DNA of 64,000 nt from a virus: positions 1 to 64,000 of the IMG/VR virus record IMGVR_UViG_3300031857_000069, one strand, 5' to 3'. The first letter of the stretch is position 1, and each line of letters starts with the position of its first letter. The notes beneath the pieces were generated by a model. That model was given only the letters and a program-made list of their open reading frames with translations, was not told where the DNA came from and searched no databases. A program made the translations under genes and the position numbers. Positions 16,890-26,083 of the stretch are shown in pieces.

Positions 16890-16918
16890 TTGACCACTAC
16901 AACTCTTTGAGTTATAAT
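16890..16918 (+). promoter_or_regulatory. Sigma70-type promoter before tRNA-Leu
   Basis: TTGACC at 16890-16895 and TATAAT at 16913-16918, spacer 17 nt. It starts right at the 3' end of the CAT tRNA and reads into the intron-bearing tRNA-Leu gene. The downstream GTCTCACATC resembles leaders at 28086 and 38144. Confidence 0.8.
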
Positions 16919-16931
16919 GGTCTCACATCAC

Positions 16932-17213
16932 GGGAGCGTGGTGGAATTGGTAGACACAACGGACTTATGTAAAATTGAGCCTCATTTGGGAAACCTCATG
17001 AGTGTAACTCCTCAAATTCGGTGAAACCTGTAAAATGGCAATACCGAGCCAAGCATCGAAAGATGAAGGTGTAGAGACTAGACGGGGAGCACCTAAATCA
17101 CAAGATATGGTGAAGGTATAGTCCAGACCACAAACTCTATGAGGCGGCGAAAGTCGTAGTGGTAAGAAAATCCGTCGGCTTCGGCTATGCGAGTTCAAGT
17201 CTCGCCGCTCCTA
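16932..17213 (+). tRNA. tRNA-Leu(TAA) interrupted by a group I intron
   Basis: Exon 1 is 16932-16966 and exon 2 is 17167-17213, 82 nt when joined. The acceptor GGGAGCG pairs with CGCTCCT (one G-U). The anticodon stem ACGGA/TCCGT closes a CTTAAAA loop once spliced, so the anticodon is UAA. The variable arm has a GGC-TTCG-GCT hairpin, the T arm is GCGAG-TTCAAGT-CTCGC, and the discriminator is A. The intron sits between U34 and A35, the same place as in cyanobacterial tRNA-Leu(UAA). Confidence 0.92.
16967..17166 (+). other. Group I intron in tRNA-Leu(UAA)
   Basis: A 200-nt self-splicing-type intron with no open frame. It follows exon-terminal U and ends in G. Core elements are visible: AATTCGGTGAAACC (P/Q-like), GCAATACCGAGCCAAGC, GTAGAGACTAGACGG (R/P7) and AAGGTATAGTCC (S). 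These follow the order and wording of the cyanobacterial tRNA-Leu intron. It is shorter than the roughly 240-300 nt usual in hosts, so peripheral loops appear trimmed. Confidence 0.92.
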
Positions 17214-17246
17214 CTAAAAATAAATATAAGATATGGGAAAACCCCT

Positions 17247-17552
17247 ATGTCTTATCGTATAGATTCTGCATACTGCTGGTACAATGACGGCAGTATGATT
17301 GTGAAGATGTATTTTATCAACTCTGTTCCATTTACCTTCGATGAGTTGCCAGAGGGACACTTATACGATCAAGATTTGTGCAGAGAAGCAGATAAGAATC
17401 GCACATTTGAACCAGACGATTTATATAGAAGTTCTTTCTACTTGATTGATGAGGAGGCACACCCCTGTCTCTTTCCAGTTGAGTTAGAAAATCCTGAAGA
17501 TATGCCAGAAGAGATAGAATATGAGTATGATGAGGAAGATTTGACTAACTAA
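17247..17552 (+). CDS. Acidic unknown protein
   Basis: 101 aa from ATG 17247. An earlier in-frame ATG at 17187 would start inside the tRNA. It is strongly acidic, with an EEIEYEYDEEDLTN end, and has Cys and Trp near the N-terminus (YCWYNDGSMIVKMYF). No family is recognised. Confidence 0.65.
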   Translation: MSYRIDSAYCWYNDGSMIVKMYFINSVPFTFDELPEGHLYDQDLCREADKNRTFEPDDLYRSSFYLIDEEAHPCLFPVELENPEDMPEEIEYEYDEEDLTN

Positions 17553-17584
17553 ATAGAAGATAATAAGAGTTAAAATCAATAAAA

Positions 17585-20500
17585 ATGGGTCTGAATAAAC
17601 TTGACAATTTTATCAAGAATACAGAAGGTCGTATTCTTTACGTCAATCCAAATGATCTTGATTCAACTGATAGTATTGAGAATCAAGGTAATTCTCTTGC
17701 TCGCCCTTTCAAAACAATACAAAGAGCATTATTAGAAGCGGCAAGATTCTCATATATTGCTGGAGATAATAATGATTTAGTAGAAAAAACCACAATTTTA
17801 CTATTTCCCGGTGAGCATTTAATTGATAATAGACCTGGATATGCAGTTTATAATAACAGTGGAGCAAAAGCAGTCAATCGATCTGGTGGTCAAGATACTG
17901 CTACAAATGTTTTTTCACTTGGATTAAATTCAAACTTTGATCTTGCACAAGAAGATAATATTCTTTATAAGTTTAATAGTTGGTATGGTGGTGTTGTTGT
18001 TCCAAGAGGAACTTCTATTGTTGGTCTTGATTTAAGAAAGACCAAAATTCGTCCAAAATATGTTCCAAATCCAACAGATGATACTGTATCTAAATCTGCA
18101 ATTTTTAGAATTACTGGTGCTTGTTATTTTTGGCAATTTTCTATTTTTGATGCAGATGCAAGTAGCACGGTATATACAAATCCAGATGATTTTTCATCAA
18201 TCTATCGCTCAACACCTAATTTTTCACACCATAAAGTAACTTGTTTTGAATTTTGTGATGGTGTAAATAATATTACATTGCCTATTGGTGGTGCTGGTGG
18301 AACTGCAACAGGTCTCACCGATCTTGATATGTATTATAGCAAAGTCTCAAATGCTTATAATGCATATCGTGAAATTAAAGCAGAAGATAAATATCCAACG
18401 AATCCTCTTGGTTTTGCAAAGAGAGATCCAGAGTTTCAAATTGTCGGTGCTTTTGCTTCAGATCCAATTACAATTGCTTCAATATTTTCTGGTAATGGCA
18501 GTGTTGCAGACGCACGTGTTACAGTTACAACCACAACAGAGCATGGTTTAAACGTAGGTACTCCAATTAAAGTTAAAGGAGTTGGTGTAGGGGTTTATAA
18601 TGTTTCAACAACTGTTCAATCTGTTTTAAGTTCAACATCATTTACTTACCTTCTTTCAACAGTTCCTACAATTCCAAGTCCAAGTGCTGCCGGAGCGACA
18701 GTAACAGTTGAGACTGATACTGTATCTGGCGCATCCCCTTACATTTTTAACTGTTCATTACGCTCTGTCTGGGGTATGAATGGTCTTCATGCTGATGGTA
18801 GCAAAGCATCAGGATTTAGAAGCACCGTTGTTGCACAATTTACTGCAGTATCTCTTCAAAAGGATGATCGTGCCTTTGCAAAATATAATAAATCTTCTAG
18901 ATCTTATGAAAAAATTGATTACACTACTGTTTCTGGTGGAGATCTTCCAAATGGAGCATCTCAAACAGATACAAATAGAGTTTATCATTTAGATCCAGAC
19001 GCTATCTATCGTCAAGGATGGGAAACAAGTCATATTAAAATTACAAATGATGCTTTCATTCAAATTGTTTCTGTATTTGCAATTGGATTTAATAAGCATT
19101 TTGATGCAGAAACTGGTGGTGATGCATCAATTACAAACTCAAACTCAAACTTTGGTCAAATTTCATTAAATTCTTCTGGATTTAAAAAAGAAGCATTTGA
19201 TAAGGATAATAAAGCTTTTATTACCTCTATAGTCACACCAAGATCAGTTTCTTCTGTTGAAGATAACATTGAGTGGTTATCTTTAAACGTAGGACTTACA
19301 ACTCAAGTTGGTATCTCAAGTCACCTTTATCTTTTTGGATTTAACTCAATTAATGTTGCCCCATCATCTCTTACACAAGGATATCGAATCGGTGCAAAAT
19401 TAAATGATAAGTTATACGTTCCTTTGGGAACTGGAACTAGTGAAGCAAATATTTACATGTGTAATAATGCAATTAGTTCTTCTGGACTTACAACTGCATT
19501 AGGAACAACAAGTTCTGTTAAATTTTATGATGCAACCACTACACCTCCAACTGGATTTACGACATCATTTACAATTGGATCTAACAATCTGTTAACGGGT
19601 GAAAAGATCATAATCATAAGTGATGATGGAGATTTGCCAGAAAATATTGATCCTCATCAAATTTACTATGCAATTAATCCTGGAGATAATAATACAGTAA
19701 AACTTGCAGCATCGTATACAAATGCTCTTCAAAACAAACCAATTCAAGTTGTAGGTGGTACAAATCTTCACATTTTAAGTAGAGTTTCTGACAGGGAATC
19801 TGGAGAACTTGGATCACCTATTCAATTTGATAGTCAAAATAATAACTGGTTTATTCACGTTAATCAAAACAATGAAATTTATAATGCATTGAGTATTGGT
19901 GGAACGATAACTTTTGGTCCAACAACAGATCTTGCTTATGTGAAGCGTATTTCTGATGAAAGAAGTTTAGACGAAAAAATTTATAAGTTGAGAGTTGTTA
20001 TTCCAAAAGAATTTGCAAACGCAAAAGATCCAGAAACGGGATTTATTCTTCAAGAATCCAGCACTACAGGTGTTAGAACTGACACTGATTTTACAAGAAC
20101 TAGCATTGCAAGCACTGATTATGCATATTTAAAAAATCCAAGATTGATTGCATCTTGTTCAGAAAGTTCAAATGTAGTTACGGTATTAACTGAACTTCCA
20201 CATAATGTTCAAGTTGGTGAAGTAGTAACAATTAGAAATGTTAAAAGTTCAACAAATTCTACGGGAAGATTTGATTCTGGATACAATGGTAGATTCATTG
20301 TATCTAATATTATTGATGCATATACCTTTAGATATACAACAACAAATACAATTACGGGCGTAACACAATCTGCTGGAACATTTACAGATACAACATCAAC
20401 TAGAGATCAAAATCTACCAAGATTTGAAAGGAATGATTGGCAAAGTAATTTATTTGTTTACAGAAATGAAATTATTTCTCCATATATTTTCAATCAACAA

Positions 20501-22795
20501 GATGGAATTTATCACTTATATGTTTTAAACTCAAGTAATGCAATTAGTGCAAATCTTTTTACAAATCTTAAGTATGGACAATTACCTGTCGATTTATATC
20601 CTCAATTAGATAGAGATAATGTAAATGATAACCCTCAAGCAGCAAAAACATTTGCAAAACGTGCTCCAATTGGTGCGGTTGAGACAAATGATCTAAAGAA
20701 AAGTATTACACGTGAAACAACAGATCTCTCTCTTAAAAATGTTGGAGTTGCTCTTACAATTTCTTCTGTTGAATCAAGTTCTGGAATTGCAACATTAACT
20801 TTTGCAAGATTTCATGGTCTTTCAGGAATTGTAACTGGTTCAATTTCAAATGGTGGAACATCTTATACAAATGGAACATATTATAATGTTAAACTTCTTA
20901 ATGGATCTCAAACAGGTTCATGGAGTGGTGCAACTTCAAAAGTAATTGTGAGTAGTGGAATTGTAACTTCTGTTGAAATTATGGCACCTGGATCTGGTTA
21001 TACTGCTGGATCTCTATATTTTGATCAAAGTAAAATTGGTGCTGGAAGTGGTGCTCTTTACACAGTCTCAACATCAGGAATTTCTACAAACATTGGTGAC
21101 GTTGTTCAAATCACCGGTGCAGGAACAGTAACAGATGGTTATTATCGAATTACTTCTATTGGATCTTCAACATCAATTGCAATCGCTAAAACTGTTGGAG
21201 ATCCAACAATACAAACTGGACAATACGCTTTTGTCGTTAACTCATCAATTAGAATTAGCGGGACAGCATACAACTCCTCAGCAGGTATTACAACATTTAC
21301 AACTTACGATGCTCATGGTCTTCTTTCTGGAAATCGTTTCCGTGTAATTGATTCTAATAATAATAATATAGGAGATTACATTGTCGATAAGAGAGAAAGT
21401 GTAACGACATTTACAGCACTTACAAACTCTTCAATTTCGGCAACAAATGGATATGTTTTAAAACATGGACTTTCTTCAAATAATGCAATTTCTGATGAAA
21501 ATGGAGAAAATTTTGGAACACGTAATGTCTCTTTTTATGATAATCAAACATTTATTTTAACATCTGAGTTAACAACAGGAAGCACAATTAATATTAGTCA
21601 TACTGGTATTGGAACAGCACAAAGATTGCCACTTGGATGTTATATTCAAATTGATAATGAAATTATGAGAATTACCAGCAGTGGTAATGATACTTCTGCA
21701 ACTGTAATTCGTGGATCTCTTGGAACAGTTCAAGAAAATCATGATGTCAACTCGTTGATTCGTAGAATTAATCCAATTGCAATTGAGTTCAGAAGACCTT
21801 CTATTCTTCGTGCGTCAGGGCACACCTTTGAATATCTTGGATATGGTCCAGGTAACTATTCGACTGGATTGCCACAAGTTCAGGTTAAAACACTAAATGA
21901 TCAAGAAAACTTTTTAGCGAACTCTCAGGAACGTTCTGGTGGTATTGTTGTATATACTGGAATGAACAATTCTGGAGATTTTTATAATGGAAATACCAAA
22001 ACATCTGCAGCAAGTGGAGAGGTTGTTTCTTATGATATTCCAAAACCAACAGTTACTGGTGAAAATCCTAATCGTTTAAGTGCCGTATTTGATGAAGTTA
22101 CAATTAAAGAGAGATTACTTGTAGAAGGTGGTGCATCTGGACAAGTTCTTTCTCAGTTTGATGGTCCCGTAACATTTAATAAAGAAATTAGAGCAAAATC
22201 ACAAACAACATTTAATAATACAGTCAGACTGACACAAGGAGCAGAGTCTACTTCTTCAACAACTGGGGATTTAATTATTTCTGGTGGAGTAGGAATTGGT
22301 AAAAATGTTTATATTAATGGCACATTAAATTGTTCTACTGTTCAACTTGGAAATATTAAATTAGCACAAACTGATGATAATACAATTGACACATCATCTG
22401 GAGATCTTAAATTAAGTGCAGTATCTGGATCAAAGGTAGCAATTAATACAACAACTCAAATCAATTCCGATTTAAATGTAACTGGTGATATTACTGCATT
22501 TTATACCTCTGACCAGAGACTAAAAGATAATATTACTCCAATTGATGATCCTCTTGCAAAAGTTCTTTCCATTAGTGGTAATACTTATACTTGGAATGAA
22601 AAGTCTGGCAAGGAAGGAAATGATGTTGGAGTAATCGCACAAGAAGTTCTTGAAGTTCTTCCTGAGGCGGTTGTAACAAGAGATAATGGTTACTTGGCAG
22701 TTGATTATCATAAGGTCGTTCCACTTCTTGTTGAAGCAATCAAGGAACTTTCTGCGAAGGTTGAAAACCTTGAACAAAAACTTACGGATAAATAA
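17585..22795 (+). CDS. Giant tail-fibre/adhesin protein with S74 domain
   Basis: 1736 aa. The N-terminus (LYVNPNDLDSTDSIENQGNS, RPFKTIQRALLEAARFSYIAG) resembles the first turns of a pectate-lyase-like beta helix found in cyanophage fibre proteins. Long Ser/Thr/Gly/Asn-rich beta repeats follow, including short motifs such as EHGLNVGTP, PHNVQVGEVVTI and FHGLSG that recur every few hundred residues. The last ~95 residues are an S74 chaperone (SDQRLKDNITPIDDPLAKVL, VGVIAQEVLEVLPEAVV). It is the largest gene here and probably contacts the host surface. Confidence 0.8.
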   Translation: MGLNKLDNFIKNTEGRILYVNPNDLDSTDSIENQGNSLARPFKTIQRALLEAARFSYIAGDNNDLVEKTTILLFPGEHLIDNRPGYAVYNNSGAKAVNRSGGQDTATNVFSLGLNSNFDLAQEDNILYKFNSWYGGVVVPRGTSIVGLDLRKTKIRPKYVPNPTDDTVSKSAIFRITGACYFWQFSIFDADASSTVYTNPDDFSSIYRSTPNFSHHKVTCFEFCDGVNNITLPIGGAGGTATGLTDLDMYYSKVSNAYNAYREIKAEDKYPTNPLGFAKRDPEFQIVGAFASDPITIASIFSGNGSVADARVTVTTTTEHGLNVGTPIKVKGVGVGVYNVSTTVQSVLSSTSFTYLLSTVPTIPSPSAAGATVTVETDTVSGASPYIFNCSLRSVWGMNGLHADGSKASGFRSTVVAQFTAVSLQKDDRAFAKYNKSSRSYEKIDYTTVSGGDLPNGASQTDTNRVYHLDPDAIYRQGWETSHIKITNDAFIQIVSVFAIGFNKHFDAETGGDASITNSNSNFGQISLNSSGFKKEAFDKDNKAFITSIVTPRSVSSVEDNIEWLSLNVGLTTQVGISSHLYLFGFNSINVAPSSLTQGYRIGAKLNDKLYVPLGTGTSEANIYMCNNAISSSGLTTALGTTSSVKFYDATTTPPTGFTTSFTIGSNNLLTGEKIIIISDDGDLPENIDPHQIYYAINPGDNNTVKLAASYTNALQNKPIQVVGGTNLHILSRVSDRESGELGSPIQFDSQNNNWFIHVNQNNEIYNALSIGGTITFGPTTDLAYVKRISDERSLDEKIYKLRVVIPKEFANAKDPETGFILQESSTTGVRTDTDFTRTSIASTDYAYLKNPRLIASCSESSNVVTVLTELPHNVQVGEVVTIRNVKSSTNSTGRFDSGYNGRFIVSNIIDAYTFRYTTTNTITGVTQSAGTFTDTTSTRDQNLPRFERNDWQSNLFVYRNEIISPYIFNQQDGIYHLYVLNSSNAISANLFTNLKYGQLPVDLYPQLDRDNVNDNPQAAKTFAKRAPIGAVETNDLKKSITRETTDLSLKNVGVALTISSVESSSGIATLTFARFHGLSGIVTGSISNGGTSYTNGTYYNVKLLNGSQTGSWSGATSKVIVSSGIVTSVEIMAPGSGYTAGSLYFDQSKIGAGSGALYTVSTSGISTNIGDVVQITGAGTVTDGYYRITSIGSSTSIAIAKTVGDPTIQTGQYAFVVNSSIRISGTAYNSSAGITTFTTYDAHGLLSGNRFRVIDSNNNNIGDYIVDKRESVTTFTALTNSSISATNGYVLKHGLSSNNAISDENGENFGTRNVSFYDNQTFILTSELTTGSTINISHTGIGTAQRLPLGCYIQIDNEIMRITSSGNDTSATVIRGSLGTVQENHDVNSLIRRINPIAIEFRRPSILRASGHTFEYLGYGPGNYSTGLPQVQVKTLNDQENFLANSQERSGGIVVYTGMNNSGDFYNGNTKTSAASGEVVSYDIPKPTVTGENPNRLSAVFDEVTIKERLLVEGGASGQVLSQFDGPVTFNKEIRAKSQTTFNNTVRLTQGAESTSSTTGDLIISGGVGIGKNVYINGTLNCSTVQLGNIKLAQTDDNTIDTSSGDLKLSAVSGSKVAINTTTQINSDLNVTGDITAFYTSDQRLKDNITPIDDPLAKVLSISGNTYTWNEKSGKEGNDVGVIAQEVLEVLPEAVVTRDNGYLAVDYHKVVPLLVEAIKELSAKVENLEQKLTDK
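22787..22794 (+). promoter_or_regulatory. Candidate late promoter GATAAATA
   Basis: GATAAATA overlaps the end of the giant fibre gene and lies 19 nt before the next ATG. One mismatch to the T4 late consensus. Confidence 0.4.
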
Positions 22796-22812
22796 CTAAA
22801 AAACCATATAAG

Positions 22813-24597
22813 ATGGCAAATTATAGAAAGTCATTTAACCTTAGAAATGGTGTTCAAGTTGATGATGATAATTTCGTTGTAAATGCAAATGGTTTGGTGG
22901 GAATTGGAACTTCCGTTCCTACCGAATATTTGTTAAATGTTTATGGCGATACTAGAGTTACTGGTGCTACAGTAACAAAAGATCTAAATGTTTCTGGTGT
23001 TACAACAGTAGGAATTTTGAGTGTAACACAAAATGTATCAGTTTCTGGTGTTGTTACAGCAGAATTATTTTCAGGAAGTGCATCTGGATTAACTGACATC
23101 TATGCAATTGCTGTTGATGGATGGTATGTAAACAGCAGTAATTCTACAATTTCTACATCCTTCAGCGTTGGTATAGGAACTACGATTCCAAGAGGAAATT
23201 TACAAATTGGAACTGGAGTTACAATTAATTCAAATGGAAATGCATCATATTCTGGAATTATAACTGCAGCAAGTTTCACTGGTTCTGGTATTGGTCTTAC
23301 TGGTCTTAATGCTCCACAATTAACTGGAACAATTGATAATGCAAGATTACCATCAAATATTAATGTTGGAATTATAACAGCAACAACGGGTTTTTATGGA
23401 AATTTAACTGGAATAGCATCAACTGCATCTTCAATTACAACAACAGCAGATATTACAGTCAATTCAATTAATAGTGGATTTTCAACAACTGGAGTATCAA
23501 CAGTATTTACAAGATCTCATGTTGGAACTGGAGGAACTGCATTTGCTGCTCTTAATTCTGGGAGAATTGGTGTTGGAACAGCATTACCAACATCAGAATT
23601 GCAAATTAGAAAAGAATCTGGATCACTCTTAGAAGTTATTTCCAATAGTGGAAATGCAAGAATTAGTATTGGTCAATCTGTTGGAGTAGGAAAAAGCACA
23701 GCACTTTTAAGATTTGGTGATATAGACAGGACACTTGAGATTTTAAACAATGATACTGGTGATTTCAGTATGTACTTACATGCTGGTCCTATGGGAATTG
23801 GCACTGGTAGGTTTAATTGGTTCTATGGACAAACATTTGTCGAATTAATGACACTAACTTATGATGGAAGGTTAGGTATTGGGAATACAGATCCACAAGG
23901 AAATCTACAAGTTGGAACTGGAGTTACAATTAATGCAAATGGAACTGGATTTTTTAGTGGAAATGTAAATATACTTGGTACAATATCAGCCGGAACGTTT
24001 GATTTACCAACGATCCTTAACAATAAAAATATTAGCAATACATCTGGAATATCCACATTCTTTAATGTTGGTATATCAAGTAATTTGAGTGTTGTTAATA
24101 GTGTTGGTATTGGAACAACCATCCCAATTGCTAATCTAGATGTTAGAGAAAAAACTGCCCTTTTTGGAAATGTAGGAGTTGGAACAGCACAAATTCCTAC
24201 CGTCGCTTTAAAAGTTTCTGGGCAAACTATTAGTGATAACGTTGGAATTGGAACTACAACCACTAATGGTGAGGGATTGTATATAGAAGGAAAATCAATT
24301 GTCCAATATAATGCAACAACAAACTTATATAATTCTGTACTTTATATAAGAGGATCTGGAGGTGTAGGTGTAGGAACAACAGCGGTTCGTTCTGCAGTTG
24401 ATTTTTCTGATGCTGGGAAATCTTCACCAGGTTTATTGCCCGGTGAAGGCGTTGGATCTAGAGCATATATGTTACCTCCAAGACTAACAACTGCTCAAAG
24501 AGTGGGTTTAGTAACTGTTGCTGGAGCATTTATTTTTAATACGGATACAAATAAATTTCAAGGATATACTGGAGTTGGGTGGACTGATTTCCATTAA
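22813..24597 (+). CDS. Repetitive tail-fibre protein
   Basis: 594 aa. A repeated V/I-G-I-G-T-x-x-P motif (VGIGTSVPTEYLLNV, VGIGTTIPRGNLQIG, VGIGTTIPIANLDV) occurs at least six times, typical of trimeric fibre shafts. The start MANYRKSFNLRNGVQVDDDNF is a conserved baseplate-anchoring-type sequence in cyanophage fibres. No S74 domain follows. It lies between the giant fibre and the halogenase. Confidence 0.78.
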   Translation: MANYRKSFNLRNGVQVDDDNFVVNANGLVGIGTSVPTEYLLNVYGDTRVTGATVTKDLNVSGVTTVGILSVTQNVSVSGVVTAELFSGSASGLTDIYAIAVDGWYVNSSNSTISTSFSVGIGTTIPRGNLQIGTGVTINSNGNASYSGIITAASFTGSGIGLTGLNAPQLTGTIDNARLPSNINVGIITATTGFYGNLTGIASTASSITTTADITVNSINSGFSTTGVSTVFTRSHVGTGGTAFAALNSGRIGVGTALPTSELQIRKESGSLLEVISNSGNARISIGQSVGVGKSTALLRFGDIDRTLEILNNDTGDFSMYLHAGPMGIGTGRFNWFYGQTFVELMTLTYDGRLGIGNTDPQGNLQVGTGVTINANGTGFFSGNVNILGTISAGTFDLPTILNNKNISNTSGISTFFNVGISSNLSVVNSVGIGTTIPIANLDVREKTALFGNVGVGTAQIPTVALKVSGQTISDNVGIGTTTTNGEGLYIEGKSIVQYNATTNLYNSVLYIRGSGGVGVGTTAVRSAVDFSDAGKSSPGLLPGEGVGSRAYMLPPRLTTAQRVGLVTVAGAFIFNTDTNKFQGYTGVGWTDFH

Positions 24598-24608
24598 TTT
24601 ATAATTTT

Positions 24609-26066
24609 ATGAAAAAATTTATTGTTTTGGGGGCAGGAACCTCTGGATTGATTGCAGCATCAATGATTAAAAAATATTGGGGAGATAAAGTTCAAGTTTC
24701 TCTATATTTTGATGCCAAAAGAAAAAATATAGGTGTTGGTGAAAGTACTACACCAATTATTCATTTATTCCTTAATTCTCTGGGAATAAAAACTGAAGAT
24801 TTAATTAGAGACTTAAATGTAAGTGTAAAATTAGGAATAAATTTTAAAAATTGGATTCCCAATACAGAATATTTTCATGGATTTAAAGAAGTTTCTTTTT
24901 GGGGGGAGTCGGATCAATCAAGTGCAATCTATTCTATTCTAAACGATTGCTATAATGGTGGTCTACTTTATAATGAAGCAACATCTACATTACCAAAAAA
25001 AACTTTTGATTATAGTCATGCGCTGCACATTGATACACAAGAATTTTCAAATTATATTTTTGGAAAGATGAATAACGAGATTGATTTTATTGATGATATT
25101 GCTGAAAAAATTAATATTGAAAATAATCAAATTGAAAGTATAGATTTCAAAAATAGTGGAAATGTAAAAGCAGATTTTTATATTGATGCCTCTGGATTTA
25201 ACTCTATGTTAATTAAAAACTTAAAGGTAAAGTGGAATGACATTACAGATTATTTGCCAATTGACAGAGCAATTCCACAACAAATTCCATATGATTTTGA
25301 AGAAGTGCCATCTTACACGTTAGCAGAAGCGACAGATAATGGATGGATATGGCAGATACCAATTGGAAATCGATATGGAACTGGATATCTTTATTCTTCC
25401 AGATTTACTTCAGATGAAGAAGCAAAAACAAAATATAATTGTTGGCTATTAGAAAAATTTGGAGTTAGATTGCAAACAGACAAAATTATTTACTATAAAC
25501 CTGGATATTATGATCAAGCATGGGTTGGAAATTGTTTAGCAATTGGTCTTTCAAGTGGATTTGTAGAACCGCTAGAGTCTACTGGTATTCACATTATCAT
25601 AAATCAAATTAAAGATTTTATTTCTTTAAATTCAAATTTAACCTTCTTGGAATATAATAGAAAAAAATTTAATGAAATAAACCTAAATGCTTATAAAGTC
25701 ATCGTGGATTTTATTTGTCTTCATTATAATACAAATAGATTTGATTCTGACTTTTGGAAATACATGACTGAAAATAAAACTGAATGGGTCAGAGATTTTG
25801 AGGAAAAATGTAAGTACGAGTTTTTAGATGCTAAAAATCTAGGCAATAATTCAACCAAATTTGTTTGGTCACTTGATAATTTTATTCAAGTTTCAAACGG
25901 ATTAAATATGTTTGATAAAAATGCAATTCGAGATTTCTTAAATTCAAAAAGAAATAAACAACAGATTTTAGAATTTGCAAAAGAACATTATGAATATACG
26001 AAAATTAAAAAATTAGAAAATCAAAGAATATCACATAAAGAAATTATAAACGCCATTCATAAATAA
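24609..26066 (+). CDS. Flavin-dependent (tryptophan-type) halogenase
   Basis: 485 aa. FAD-binding LGAGTSGLIAA at residues 7-17 and GVGESTTP at 42-49. Lys74 in VSVKLGINFKNW aligns with the catalytic Lys of PrnA/RebH. The flavin-dependent halogenase signature GWIWQIPIG begins at 245, and GFVEPLESTGIHII begins at 317. All key residues are present, so it should be active. It is related in type to the viral halogenase VirX1 described from cyanophage Syn10, which prefers iodide. Its place between fibre genes suggests virion-surface or host metabolite modification, which is inference. Confidence 0.88.
   Translation: MKKFIVLGAGTSGLIAASMIKKYWGDKVQVSLYFDAKRKNIGVGESTTPIIHLFLNSLGIKTEDLIRDLNVSVKLGINFKNWIPNTEYFHGFKEVSFWGESDQSSAIYSILNDCYNGGLLYNEATSTLPKKTFDYSHALHIDTQEFSNYIFGKMNNEIDFIDDIAEKINIENNQIESIDFKNSGNVKADFYIDASGFNSMLIKNLKVKWNDITDYLPIDRAIPQQIPYDFEEVPSYTLAEATDNGWIWQIPIGNRYGTGYLYSSRFTSDEEAKTKYNCWLLEKFGVRLQTDKIIYYKPGYYDQAWVGNCLAIGLSSGFVEPLESTGIHIIINQIKDFISLNSNLTFLEYNRKKFNEINLNAYKVIVDFICLHYNTNRFDSDFWKYMTENKTEWVRDFEEKCKYEFLDAKNLGNNSTKFVWSLDNFIQVSNGLNMFDKNAIRDFLNSKRNKQQILEFAKEHYEYTKIKKLENQRISHKEIINAIHK
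26058..26065 (+). promoter_or_regulatory. Candidate late promoter CATAAATA
   Basis: CATAAATA overlaps the halogenase stop and lies 19 nt before the glycine-rich adhesin gene. One mismatch to TATAAATA. Confidence 0.4.
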
Positions 26067-26083
26067 AGGAAAAACTCAGTGTA

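Noticed and set aside
23859-24263. 134-aa minus-strand frame in the fibre gene
   Set aside because: Repeats of VPIPT are the reverse of the GIGT fibre repeats, so it is a shadow.
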